From the NCBI RefSeq assembly GCF_040712315.1, contig NC_134015.1, positions 10,498,945 to 10,562,944 of the forward strand: a stretch of DNA of 64,000 nucleotides, given 5' to 3'. Shown one piece after another: positions 43,585 to 55,149 of the stretch (position 1 is the first letter of the stretch; the number at the start of each line of letters is the position of its first letter). This DNA comes from Castanea sativa (taxonomy: Eukaryota > Streptophyta > Magnoliopsida > Fagales > Fagaceae). A model generated the notes under the pieces. That model did no database searches, was not told where the DNA came from, and was given only the letters and a program-made list of their open reading frames with translations. A program made the translations under genes and the position numbers.

Positions 43585-46101
43585 CTAAGCTTGGGGAGGA
43601 GGGTCTTGGAGGGAGCTGCTGCCAGTCTCAGTGTTCTTCAGTTCCAGCTCAAAGGTAGACAAAACTTGCTTCCCTTTGTCTGTTGAAGGAACGAGGGGCT
43701 CCACGTTCTGAATTTGCTCATTCTCGGCACCGCCACGTTCGTCCTTCTCTTTATGGGAACCTTCAGGTTCTGTAGGATCAGGAACGAGTTCTTGCACCAC
43801 AGGAGGAAGGGCAGGGGAGGCAGCAACAGGAGGGTCTTCTATTTCCTGTATGTCTAGGGGAAGCCAAATGTTTTCGGGCTTCCTCAGCTCGGAAGCTTGA
43901 GGAACCCCTGCTGCATTCATGGCCTCTCCTCAGACCTGTTGACAGTACTCTCGGCACAAGGCCGCAAAGGCTTCTGTCAACTGTTCTTGCGTTGCATTTA
44001 CTCCCTCTTGATAGCTGGCCTTCTTCGCGGCCTCCAGTGCGTGCTTGTGGGCGCGAGCCTCCTCCTTCGCCAGCGTAAGCTCCTTCTCCAAGTCAGAGCA
44101 TGCCCGTTGGGCTTGAGAGAGCTCGTCGTCCTTTTGGCGAAGAAGCTTACGTTGCTCCACTACTTGGTTTTCCATCGTCTTTAAGCTGGCCTCGGCACCA
44201 TCCTTCTCTCTTTTTAAATCGGCCAGCTGCGATGTGATCTTCCCATTCTCTGCTAGGACCTGGCCTAGGGACCTTTCTGCCTCTTGCCGTAGCTCTTGCT
44301 CCATCCCAGCGCGCTTCCGAGAATCCTCCACGAACTTCTCAGCTGTGAAAACTTCTTGGATGGCCTGCAAAAAATGTCAAGCGGTTAAATATGGTAAAGT
44401 GTTTACAGATGAATCTAGAGTACGAGTGTGGGGTGGAACTTACCAGAGCTAAATCCCTTTTTAATCAAAGGAACAACTGAGGCTGGCCCATCTTCTCCAA
44501 GGTTTCCATGTCCTTGGGCAGCAGAAGAGGACGCTCCAACGCCTCGGCCAAGTGGTGGGCGTGGCCTTGTTGGATTGCCCTAATACTAGAGTGGCAGGGG
44601 ATTGGTGCGCCGTCCAGTCTCAAGTCAGGAGACCAGGTAGCTGGTGCTCGGCGCACTTCGGCCATGTCTCTGATCTCCCCACTCTCGACTGAGCGAGCCC
44701 GGCCTTTGCCCTTATCCAGCTTCTGCTGCTAGGTCGGCGCTGGCTGTTGTTTCAATTTCTTTTGCTTCTCACCATCAGCCCCCTCGGCTTCTACTTTCCT
44801 TTTCTTCTTTGGATCTTCGGCCGGAGGCTTGGGGTCGGCTGGAGGAGGGGGTGGTGGCAAGGCTGGGGGAGCTTGGGACCCCCCGTTCCCCTTTTTGGCC
44901 GCTCTCGCGCCTCTCGTGGTCATAAGGCCCTTAAGCTTGTCCATGTTTTCCTCAATGGAGCTGTTGTCTGGACGTGCTATCACTAGGCCCGTGATCCCAG
45001 AGGTCTCGGCTGGCTCCTCTTCCTCGTCGGAAAGAACAACGAACGGGTTTCCACGAGGTCGTTGGGCGTCCTCGAGTTGGAACTTATCTATCTCCTCGTC
45101 CAACATGTTCGAAGAAGACACCTACTCCTCTGGGACAACAGTTGCCTGAGAGTGCGTAGCAAGAGGGATCGCGACAATCGGTTGTGAGTACAGTATGATG
45201 TGGGGGTCGTCAAGAAGGTCGTGGTCGGCCAGGAAGTGTGGTCTGGCTACGTGAATCCTCCTACGCCGCCGGTCACCGGCAATAATGGCGTTCTCGATCT
45301 CCTGGAAGTCCGAGGAGATAGGGTCGTACCCTAGTATCAAATGAGCCGCCCTAAGTTGTAAGTCTTCACTTACGAACACTTCTGAGCGAAGCACTCTGTT
45401 CAAATCTGCGACGTTGCAGTGGCTCAAGCGGGGGCGCACGTGTTGTTTATCTGCAAAGAAAGACACCAAAACAAACAAACATGGCCAGATTCGTAAAACA
45501 TGTAATAAACTAAAGTCAAAAAGTTTGTAAATGCAAATGACATTCTAAGATGTTTAGATGGGGTTATAGGGCGGGAAGTTAGATCCTAAGGTGTCGCACC
45601 TGGATCTCCCCACTCAACTGGGCAGTGGGGTCCGTCGTGCCAGTTGCCTGAGACGATGAGGTAGTCGTCCTTCATACCTTTATTGGACTTGGGCAGACGG
45701 GAGATTAACCTAACTACGCTAGAGCGGGATTTGATATAGTAACCTACTCTAGTGAGTTTGTGGCATTCGTACATAAAAGCGACATCATGCTAGGTGAGGT
45801 TCAGACCCATCTGCTCGTTTAGAGCGTCGACACTTCCTAAGACTCTAAAAACGTTGGGAGCGCATTGATCGGGGCACAACCGGTGGTTGCGGAGGTACTC
45901 CCTGGTTACGCTTTTCATTGGGAGGGTCATCCCACCTTCTACGAAGGTGACCATCGGGATGATGACCTCTCCGGTTTTCATAGAACCGGCCACGGCTTCC
46001 GCCGGGTAGTATTTTAAACCTACGTCGCTAGGAATGTGATACTTAGCTCTAAAACCTTCCATCCCAGCGGCGGTATCAACTAGACACTTAAATTTTCCCA
46101 T
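43585..46101 (-). pseudogene. Antisense spliced ORF of the retrotransposon
   Basis: Reads leftward in three exons: 46101-45600, 45450-44444, 44364-43585, with donors CCAG|GTGCGA and CTCTG|GTAAGT and acceptors TTTGCAG and TTTTTGCAG. Exon 1 carries the putative gypsy-type transposon domain (PF04195): YHIPSDVGLKYYPAEAV, VTFVEGGMTLPMKSVTREYL and CPDQCAPNVFRVLGSVDAL. Exon 2 has an acidic patch (SDEEEEPAETSG), a Pro run (PPALPPPPPPADPKPPAED) and then KKKRKVEAEG, an exact classical nuclear localisation motif with the preceding Pro. Exon 3 is a coiled coil (AENGKITSQLADLKREKDG). In-frame stops: TAG at 45790, 45122, 44729 and TGA at 43930. Function unknown in the family. Confidence 0.75.
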
Positions 46102-46607
46102 TAGAAAGGAACGAAAGACTAAGTTCTAAGAGGGAGAATGGTTAAAAGGGAAGCCGAGGACAGGATCCGAGGAGAATGGGTTAAGGAAAAAGAATAAGCA
46201 CTTACAGATTTGAAGTTGTGCGAATTTCCACGGATTTTTGCAGACAAAAGGTGATTACTGATGTTTTGATGGGATTAGCCTCTGAAGAAATAAATGAAGG
46301 CGCAGGTTCCCAAAGCGTCACAACGTGCGGGAAGCGACCTCGAAATTACATTCATCCCGCCCAAATTTTTAGGGAATAACAGGGGCCGTTGGATGGTCAT
46401 CTCACCGTTGAACGTGGGGGACAAGGAGTAACTTACGGTAATAAATGCGAGCGTTTTTGAAATTAAAACTGCCAAGTGGCATTCTCTGGAACACGAAACG
46501 ATCTCCACGCGCGCAGTTATTTACAAAACGTGTGGGGTAAGTTCTCATTGGATCAAAACCCTATTTTTCTCCTCCGATGCTAAAAAAATAGAGTTTTGAG
46601 GGGCTAT
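46102..46607 (+). other. 3' internal region and polypurine stretch
   Basis: Non-coding, probable 5' end of the antisense transcript. The last bases before the 3' LTR, ttttgaggggctat, are the likely polypurine tract. Confidence 0.6.
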
Positions 46608-47384
46608 TGTGGGGAGTAAAAGGACCCAAGCAGGCATTTGGGCCTTTGGGCTCTAGTAAGGAGAGCCGAACTGCGCTTGGGCTAAGGATTTGTTAGTACT
46701 GCGAATCGGCCCATACGCCGAGGGTCCGAGGATACAGCAGAGGGTAAGTTTCTCCTCGGACAGATCCAAGAGAACTCGGAGATTCACTACAAAGGTCAAG
46801 GCAGAATTCTGGAAAGACTGTTGGTTAAGAGGGGGAAACCCTGAACCTTCTAGATACACCGGTGTTAGAAAAATATTATGAGCAAAGGCTGCCACCTCCA
46901 CATTAAAGACTCTGCACCTACCTCCCTGGCTGCATTAATGGGGAAGTACCAGCCTTGTCCACTGCATTAATGGGGAAATGACCCCTGGACAGTAGAACTG
47001 AAACTTCTGGTCACTATTCAAAGGCACTAAGAGAAGAAATATCTAGGGAGGAGGGGGTTTGAGCAACACGTGGATAAAGCATCAGGAAAAGAAGTATTTA
47101 AGGGGGATGAACGCCAAGGAAAAGGGGGAAAAAGAAATTAAGAATTGTAATATTTAAGAAAGAAAGAGAAATTATACAGAGATAGTCCTCGGCTTACGTC
47201 CGAGAAGGTCTATTTGCAATTATCATTTGTTATTTACAAGTGTTTGTACTTCTTAGCCTATTGTCAAGCTCTCAGTACCTCTAACCTAGATTTCAGGCCC
47301 ACACTCTACAAATTTCATTGTTTAAGGCTCATTGGGCCTGAGCCCGTAATTGTCTTTGGGTCCAGGTGCAATTGTGCACTTACA
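46608..47384 (+). repeat. 3' LTR
   Basis: 777 bp, same ends as the 5' LTR; differs at scattered single bases (e.g. ggaggc/gcaggc near the start, ggccgcatt/ggctgcatt). Confidence 0.92.
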
Positions 47385-47394
47385 GTAAGCGTGT

Positions 47395-47660
47395 ATAATT
47401 AATTAAAATTTTATACTTCCTCATTGACATGGACACATATAAGTCTATTCTTTGTCATATATGCACACAACATATGAGATGCAATGCTAAAGCTTCAATC
47501 TATTTTTGTTTTGGAAAAACTATCGATTGAGAATGCATTTCATTACCAATCAACGCAATCAAAATACTTTGGCGAACTCTGCCTATGTCATAAACTTTGT
47601 ATCCTATATTTTTTCAAAGCATGTTCCAGGCAGAAAAAAATGGGGTTTGTGATAGATTAT
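47395..47660. repeat. Third partial copy of the 2-kb duplication
   Basis: Matches 39366-39600 and 55640-55900 (acatggacacatataagt, aaagcttcaatctatttttg, aactctgcctatgtcataaa). It starts right after the LTR retrotransposon, so the element sits between two paralogous segments. Confidence 0.65.
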
Positions 47661-47870
47661 GGGTCTATTTGGATACCGTTTATTGCTGAAAACACTGTAG
47701 TAAAATAATTTTTAAATGTGTGAATAATGCCGTAGAACCTAGTTTTAAAATTGTTTTTGCTAAAAAAAGTACTTGCGGATCTCATGAACAATGCATGGGA
47801 CCCACTAAAAACGTTGAACGTTGAAAATGTGCACAATGTCAATTACCATCACCATGCGCTCAGCAAAAAC
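47661..47870. mobile_element. MITE fragment
   Basis: gggtctatttggataccgtt...acactgtagtaaaat...cccactaaaaacgttgaacg resembles a common tree-genome MITE whose right end here is truncated near atgcgctcagc. No duplication seen. Confidence 0.45.
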
Positions 47871-49479
47871 AAGTTGAGTTATTTTCTCTTATTTATTTAT
47901 TTTTAAAAATTTTAACAAGGAAATTATATAGGAAATTGCATTGAAAAATGTCTTTACATTGATGGCCAACTAATGACCAATTTAATTGTTTCTCAAAAAG
48001 CAAATGATGAATTTAACCATTACTTATATGTATTAATATTTAACAAAATAAATCAAACACATTCAAATCGATTAAACTCACGTTAACACATGATATATGA
48101 ACCAAAATAATAATTTCTTTTCATCATCTAGCCTAATCAACTTCATCTAAGTCAATATTATTATCATGTCCATAATCTTGTGAAATTATTTCTTCATTGA
48201 CATGTTCTTCATTGTCATCAAAATTTACAATATCTTTTCTTGTTTTTTTAATCTAATAATTTTTTTCTTTATATTTTATCTTGGCATTCTAGCTTCTTAG
48301 ACTTATAACAATAATAGCAAAATAAAAAATAATTATATTTTCATTTAATTCATTATTCATAGTATAGAAAAGAAATTTACAAATATAAAAGCGAAGTGTC
48401 AAGTGTGTAGTCCAAATTTTGTCGGAGAAAGAAAAGAGGGGAAAAAAGACTCAAGGAGATGTTATTTTATTGAACTCAATTAAGTATCCCACTAATTTCG
48501 CGTTAAAAAAAGTTTTAACAACCTATTTGAATCAAATAAAACCATGAATTTGAACCCAAAAAAAAAAAAAAAACTCATTTTAAACCCATATGTCTATATA
48601 TCATACGATACATACAATTCAACGATACATTACGATTCTTAAGATACACACCTATGTATCGCACAATTTATGAGCACTTATGATACACCCTTACAATACA
48701 TAAATTTTTGTATACAATACGATATGTATCGTAAACTTTGCTGAAACATCCTAGTTTCCATGATTAGAGTTTTCCCTATTATAATCGTACAATGCTAACG
48801 ACTATGATCATAAATAATTCAAGTACATCACTTTTTATAGAAATATTCACACTCTCTCTCACATGTTTCAACCCACCACTTCCAAAAGAAAATATTCCAA
48901 TGTGCTAAAAAAGTCCCTTAATTTTTTCTTTTCCTGAATATCCGTTAAAAGTCTTATATAAACAAAGACAATTATTATGGTCCATCCCTTTATGGAGAAA
49001 CAATTACAACATTAATATATAAACGAGATTAAATTCTACATGAATATGGTGAAAAATTCAAGTTTTACATCCTCTAATCCCAACATGCCACATCATCATA
49101 TCACATATTAAAAAATAGGCACGGCTATTCCCAACCAATTCTAATGCATATTTAAAAATCCAAACCCAAGTGGGAGTTTATTGAGATATTATTAGGTATT
49201 GTAAGATGTATTGAGTATTAAATAAAAAGAATTTGATGCGACAGAATTTGATAAAACCAGACAGACACATCAATTACACCTCTAATGGCCAGGTGAGACA
49301 GAATTCTATAAAACCAAACTTGCAAAGACAAAGAAAGGTAAAAACACTTATCACTACACTATAATACTTTTAATTTTCCTTACTATCTCACTCCACATCT
49401 GTGTCTTTGTTCTACATTTTTATTCTTTTGTCACAGGATCCATTTGATCGTTCATCTGGGATAGAGAGGGAGTCCAACT
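47871..49479. other. Mostly featureless; acidic coding fragment at about 48130-48250
   Basis: On the minus strand 48130-48250 reads KKTRKDIVNFDDNEEHVNEE and an Asp/Glu-rich end DLDEVD-stop, like the acidic tails of some transposases. It is too short to name. 47971-48016 shows a possible poly(A)-stub (ttgtttctcaaaaagc between two 15-bp imperfect repeats). 48600-48740 has repeated atacgatac motifs. Confidence 0.3.
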
Positions 49480-49850
49480 GACAACTTTGCCAGCTAAAAA
49501 GGCAAAAAAAAAAAAAAAAAAAACTTTGATCTATTTTTCTTGCATATAAATTATAATATTATATGCTTCTTAGCATTCACGTTCAATTATAATATCATCA
49601 AAAAAATACTTTATCTATTTTAAACAACCAGTTTTACAATGTACCATAAATCTGTTCTTCACTTAGGTTCATCATATTAATATAAATTTTTTTCCTAATT
49701 TCTCACACAAATTTTTATTTTTTTATTGCCTCTCTCACAAACAAATCAACCCACTAGTACATTTTCTAAGTTAGCATTTTAAAAGTGGGGCCACTCAGCT
49801 CTTCGATAACTAAAATGTATTTTCATTTTAAGTTGATATTTGAAAATGAA
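49480..49850. repeat. Duplicated module D, copy 2
   Basis: Matches 35601-35960 in order, including atctgttcttcactt and cctctctcacaaacaaatca. Confidence 0.6.
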
Positions 49851-50089
49851 TAATGCTAAAAATATAAATTATTTTATAATATTTTTATAAACTATTAATG
49901 TGACAAATTCTTATTAATTTAAATTTAAATTTATCACTAATATCATATTTTTATTTATTAATAATTATTTAAAAAATATTAAAATCATATAGTAATTTAT
50001 AAAATATTATAAAATAACTTGTCTGTATAGAATTTCGGTGTAAAAAAAAAAAATGCATTAAGAAAAAGTATCTTTTACATCAATTGTAT

Positions 50090-50300
50090 GCAAACAGAAT
50101 GAGACTTCAATTAACGTAGTCTACCTTTCTGCGTGACAAGTAACTTTTTTGACTTTCTAGGCTTCTAGCCTAGGTACCATACTTGTCCTAATTTTAAGTA
50201 GCAATATCATGGAAGTTTTTGTGTGAAACCCAAAATAACACTTCAAACTCCTCACGCGCAACCTGGGCCCTTGTACTGAAAACAGTAATAGTCTTTTCTT
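50090..50300. repeat. Duplicated module C, copy 3
   Basis: gagacttcaattaacgtagt, gcgtgacaagtaactttttt, caatatcatggaagtttttg and ctcacgcgcaacctgggccc match 30.2 and 36.0 kb. It lacks the stub insertions of the other copies. Confidence 0.65.
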
Positions 50301-50329
50301 AGAGAATTCGCAGCCGATGTTTTTTAAAA

Positions 50330-51290
50330 ATGTCATTTTGATACACTAAAAGTTTACTTTATTATTTTATTATATTATTTTACAATATCCTATTTATTAG
50401 ACTTTTTATCATTTCATTCTATATATTAAAATAATATTTACTACACATTAAAATAATATATTATCTCCTCCCCATTATCATCAACAACAGCAACAACATC
50501 AATGACACAACCACCAGCCACCAATATTACACCGATAGCCACCACGGGCACAAATCTACATCTATCAACGCCACCTTAAAAAAAAAAAAAAAAAAACCAG
50601 GAAAACCTCCAACAAATTCCAAATCCAAAAACCTCAACAAAAGAGGGGGGAAAAAAAAAACTCAACCAACCAACAAATCAGAGAATAAAACGCCGACCCA
50701 AACTCAACCAACCAACCAAACTCAACCAATGATTGGCCTAAAACCCCAGCCCAATCGACCCAAAACCTCGACCCACAACCCACACAATGTCGATCCAAAA
50801 CGCCAACCCAAAACCCACATCGAAACCCATCCCAAATCTCGCACTCATAACCCGATTAAGAGATATCTGAAGGTCGGCACGAGGGCTGTGGATGTCAGTG
50901 GCGAGGATTAGAGAATGAGGCGGCAAGATTAGCAGCAAGGACTGGCGAGATCAGTGATGAGGACGGGAGAGTGATCTTGAGCAACTTTCTTGAGCGAGGA
51001 GAGGGAAGAGATAGAGAGTGACAGAGAGAGAATAAATGAGATAGAGTCTGAGAGTGATAGAGAGAGAGGACGAAGAGATAGATATCTGTGGAAGAGGAGA
51101 GAGAAAAATGCAATAAAATAATAATATTTATTTTTGCGATTGTTGTCCGTACCGCCTCATATTTGAGACTGTACTGTGGTGGTGTGGCATATTTTTTGAG
51201 ATTTTGAACATCTCACAATGCTCCGTTTTTTGTGTTAGGTGTGCCAAATGCCAAATATTTGGCATTTAGCACACCTGCTATGGATGCTCT
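50330..51290. mobile_element. Probable non-autonomous DNA element with terminal palindrome
   Basis: A gene-free block with a GA-rich right half (gagagtgacagagagagaat) and a C/A-rich left half. Near the right end, 51237-51276 (aggtgtgccaaatgccaaat then atttggcatttagcacacct) is a 40-nt palindrome with one mismatched pair. Left end and target duplication not resolved. Confidence 0.35.
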
Positions 51291-51670
51291 TATTAGAACT
51301 TTATTCGTCAATTGAAGATGAGTTGTAACATCTATCAAAGGTGATCATGCATTTACCCGTAAGAAAAAATAATATTATTTTTAAAGATATAAACCATAGA
51401 ATCCGACTTATACAAAGATCATAGTAATGTTAGGGTTAAAATTAACCATAAACCTAAACGAATCAATAAAAAAAAATTATGCTTCAAACATGAATGTTTG
51501 AACTATTTTTTTTTAATTGGTAAAAAATTTATGTATTAATATATATAGGGTAGAAAAATAATCTCTAAATGTTTATTCTCCCAAGATCAAATAAACTAAA
51601 ATGCATGGCAAGAATTTAAAATTTATCTACAAAATTAAGCAGTGTCCAAGGTATACCCCCTTTCACTTAA

Positions 51671-52564
51671 GGCTTTTGTTAACAGGTGCTGGACAACACC
51701 CGTTAAGTCTGCATGGGCACTGTTTAAGTGGGTCTACTTTTACTAAAATAGCCCTACCTTAATTGGGAAATCAAGAAAAACAGCCCACTTAATGATGTGT
51801 GTCAGGCGGCATAGAAATCAACAAATATTGCATGCTTTTACTTAAATACCCTTCTAACCATTTTTACCATCTCTATTTTTTTATCTCTCCCACATCCTTT
51901 GGTTTTTCATTCATCCTTACCCAAACCTAGTTTCATCACCACCGCCAACGACAAACCCAGATTCCATAACCATCAGCACCACCAACAGACACACAAAAAA
52001 TCCAAAAGAATGCACAGGAAACCCACAACCAAATCCCACATCGCTGAAGAAGAAGAAGAATAACGCAGAGCAAAAAAAAAAAAAACCGAAGCCAAAAAAT
52101 GGAGCTCCGGCGAAGTACAAGCTGATGTCGCCAGCGAAGCTTCCGAACTCGAGGTCCCCGTGCATAGCAAACCCAAACCACGAACATAGCAAACCCAAAC
52201 TTCCGATCTGGGCTAAGCTTGAACCGATCTGGTGGCTGCTCATGACGGTGACGACTGGTGTGGTGGTGGCGGCTTGTGGAGGAGCGGTGAAAGGTTAGTG
52301 AGAAGAGAGAGCTCTGGGTAAAAGAAAAAAAAAAAAAAAGAAGAAGGAGAAGAGACAGAGAAGAACGAGGAGAGAAGAGAGAGCTTAGGGTAAAAGTTAA
52401 AGGGTATTTTAGTCTAATTGCAAAATAACTTAAGTTTTCAATAATAGCTAACACACACTTGACATATATTCAACTTTTTTTTCTGCTCTCCATCAAACAT
52501 GAGTATTTTATTGTAATTTTATACCATGTTAACGGGTGTTGTGCAGCACCCGTTAACAAGACCC
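51671..52564. mobile_element. MULE-type non-autonomous element, 894 bp
   Basis: Flanked by a perfect 9-bp duplication ttcacttaa (51662-51670 and 52565-52573), as Mutator-like elements make. Terminal repeats: ggcttttgttaacaggtgct on the left and, inverted, gggtcttgttaacgggtgct on the right. Each end is itself a hairpin: gttaacgggtg and cacccgttaac at 52529-52558. A related uninserted sequence (ctctttcacgcaattctaca) is at 36944-36965. No transposase. The core reads as acidic-poor low-complexity ORFs on the minus strand that I do not regard as genes. Confidence 0.85.
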
Positions 52565-52710
52565 TTCACTTAATTCTACAGAGTTCAATGAGAGGTCCAC
52601 ACATTTTTTACTTTTTTCGAAAATTAGCTTTTCTCTAGTCTTCCACCATCGACTAAGATATGAAGTAAAATACCTTTTAGTTTTTTCTTACAGATTTTGC
52701 GGTTCTTTTT

Positions 52711-52802
52711 AGAGTAATGTTGGAGACACCAATTTTGGCATAATTTTGTGTCACAACTCGTCACATAACGAGTTGTGATTAGTAAGGATGTGTCATTACT
52801 CT
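52711..52802. mobile_element. Small MITE, about 92 bp
   Basis: Ends agagtaatg and cattactct are inverted repeats; inside, cacaactcgt and acgagttgtg form a second hairpin with loop cacata. Confidence 0.55.
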
Positions 52803-53065
52803 TCTTCTTAAGGACATCATTATAATTTTTCCAATTATCAAACAAAAGTAGATGATCAATGAGGATGAGATACACTCCCGCCTGCAATCCTACAAAGTTC
52901 CACACGTTTTTTACTTTTGTGGAAAAGGTAATTCACAATTTATTAGTCATTCTATTAGTGCTACGTTAGGTTGGAAGGAAAGGAAGAGTAGAAAAGATTA
53001 AAGTGGTGGAAAGGAAAAAAAAGATGGGAAAGAATTCAGCTACAGGCATGCATACTCATCTTTAA

Positions 53066-53217
53066 GGGGTGTTTAGTACACCCACTCAAATACACATTTT
53101 TAGTTTTTAAACAATATTACACGTATTTTTATATATTTTTTCACTCACATGTATTTCTACACATATTTTTAAATAACATAACACATGTTTTCAAACACAT
53201 GTACCAAACACTCTCTA
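53066..53217. mobile_element. PIF/Harbinger (Tourist-like) MITE in module A
   Basis: The left end ggggtgtttagtaca and inverted right end gagagtgtttggtaca are flanked by TAA at 53063-53065 and 53218-53220. Removing it restores module A text (catctttaagtcttttacc). Confidence 0.75.
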
Positions 53218-53668
53218 AGTCTTTTACCGTTCCCTAAATATCAACTTTTTCTTTTCCTACAAATTTCTTCTCCCCTTTCCTTTGACTCCCCAAAAACAAT
53301 ATTACACGTATTTTTATATATTTTTTCACTCACATGTATTTCTACACATATTTTTAAATAACATAACACATGTTTTCAAACACATGTACCAAACACTCTC
53401 TAAGTCTTTTACCGTTCCCTAAATATCAACTTTTTCTTTTCCTACCAATTTCTTCTCCCCTTTCCTTTGACTCCCAAAAAACAATATTACACGTATTTTT
53501 ATATATTTTTTCATTCACATGTATTTCTACACATATTTTTAAATAACATAACACATATTTTCAAACACATGTACCAAACACTTTCTAAGTCTTTTACCGT
53601 TCCCTAAATATCAACTTTTTCTTTTCCTACCAATTTCTTCTCCCCTTTCCTTTGACTCCCCAAAAACA
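53109..53668 (+). repeat. 185-bp tandem triplication of MITE plus module A
   Basis: acaatattacacgtattttt recurs at 53111, 53296 and 53481, spacing exactly 185. Units are nearly identical. Each joins the end of module A (ctccccaaa-aacaat) to the middle of the MITE (aaacaatattac), sharing the heptamer aaacaat at the junction. Confidence 0.9.
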
Positions 53669-54029
53669 ATTCTGCTACAGACATGATACTTTTTGTCCAA
53701 AATTGCACCTTAACAACGTTTGAACAATTATTTTCATTATTTAAATAACACAATACATATTTTTACAATACCTTTTTATTTATAAGTATTTTTATAATAT
53801 TTAAATAACGTTATTAAAAATCTATTATGAAATAACCTTCGCTTTCTTTCTAGCACTGTTAAAGACGTCGAATTTTCATAATTTTTTTAACACAATTTGT
53901 AGACTTAGCAAAATATAATTGGTGGGGTCGTTATTTTCATGTGAACTATAGCTATCATTACTTAGTGGCACACCAATTATAAATTGTCATCATAACAAGC
54001 GTGAGTACTTAGAATTTCTTACTATATTT

Positions 54030-55104
54030 CAACTCAATTAGGCCTACCACAACAAAAAGTAAGTAAAGCTGAACCAAGTTATTTATATAGCCATTATGAT
54101 TGAGCAGATCTGTGACGATGTCTGTACATATATTCTTTTCTCAAAGCTCCAATACGGTCCAAAATATAACAAAATTAATGACAAAATTAATTTTTTTTTT
54201 GTTTTGAAATTGCTGACATGTAATAGATCAACGTAATAAATGCAAATAAAAAATTATTTTATGACAATTGCAACTCTAGCTAGATCCCACACGTGACTCC
54301 TGCTTGAGAGTGCTCCGTGTCTCTTTTCTCTTTCCTGTGATATGCCTTCTGAATCCATCCTCCACCGCAACTCTAGCTAGATCCCACACGTGACTTCTGA
54401 TGATATGCCTTCTGAATCCACCCTCCACCGCTCCACGCACTCCTACAAAGTTCAAAAAAAGCCCACGCGTTTTCTTCAAAGTAGTCATCTTTATTAGTCT
54501 TTCACCATTCCCTTGATATCAACCTTTTCTTTTTCCTACCAATTTCCTCTCTTTTCCCTTTCCTGTGATTGTTGCCGACATTATTTTCATCTACACCACT
54601 ATTATTATCACTTTTTATGGCACACTAATTATAAATTTTCATCTCAACAAGTTTGAGTAATAAGAATTTTTACTATCTTTCAACTCAATTGAGCCTACCA
54701 TAACAAAAAATGTAATAAAGCTATAAATAAATCAAGTTGTTTATAATCAGTTTAAGCATGGCTTGATAAAAAACTTGTTTATATTCGTTTGTTTAAAAAA
54801 TAAGTCAAGTTCAAGCCTTAAGTTTAAGTTCGATTATAAAACAAACAAAGTTCAAACACAATAATATGTTCATGAGCAAACACATGAACATAAGGACTCG
54901 ATTTAACTATATATAATATTATAATTTTATATACACACTAGTCCAAAAATATATTTTTATAGACTTTAAATTGAATTGTATAAGTTTGTCAATAGATTCA
55001 TATGACATACGCTATTATTTGTAACTTATTGGATTATAAATGGTCAATTCATATTAAAAATTCATAGAATTATGAAGAGATAAAAACATTTTAGTCATAG
55101 TTTC

Positions 55105-55149
<45 letters not shown>

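Larger units (their letters stand above)
39933..47384 (+). mobile_element. Non-autonomous Ty3/gypsy (Tat-like) LTR retrotransposon, 7452 bp
   Basis: Two direct LTRs of exactly 777 bp (39933-40709, 46608-47384) with few differences, so insertion is recent. The internal order is primer site, gag, integrase C-terminus, 151-bp tandem array, antisense spliced ORF, polypurine stretch. An antisense extra ORF plus a 3' tandem array is characteristic of the Tat lineage (Retand-like). Protease, reverse transcriptase, RNase H and integrase core are missing, so it cannot move alone. The 5-bp flanks (agaat and gtaag) do not match, unlike the solo LTR. Confidence 0.88.

Noticed and set aside
51917..52454. 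Three overlapping minus-strand ORFs in the MULE
   Set aside because: Low complexity (Phe, Ser, Cys runs), no transposase or captured-gene motif recognised.
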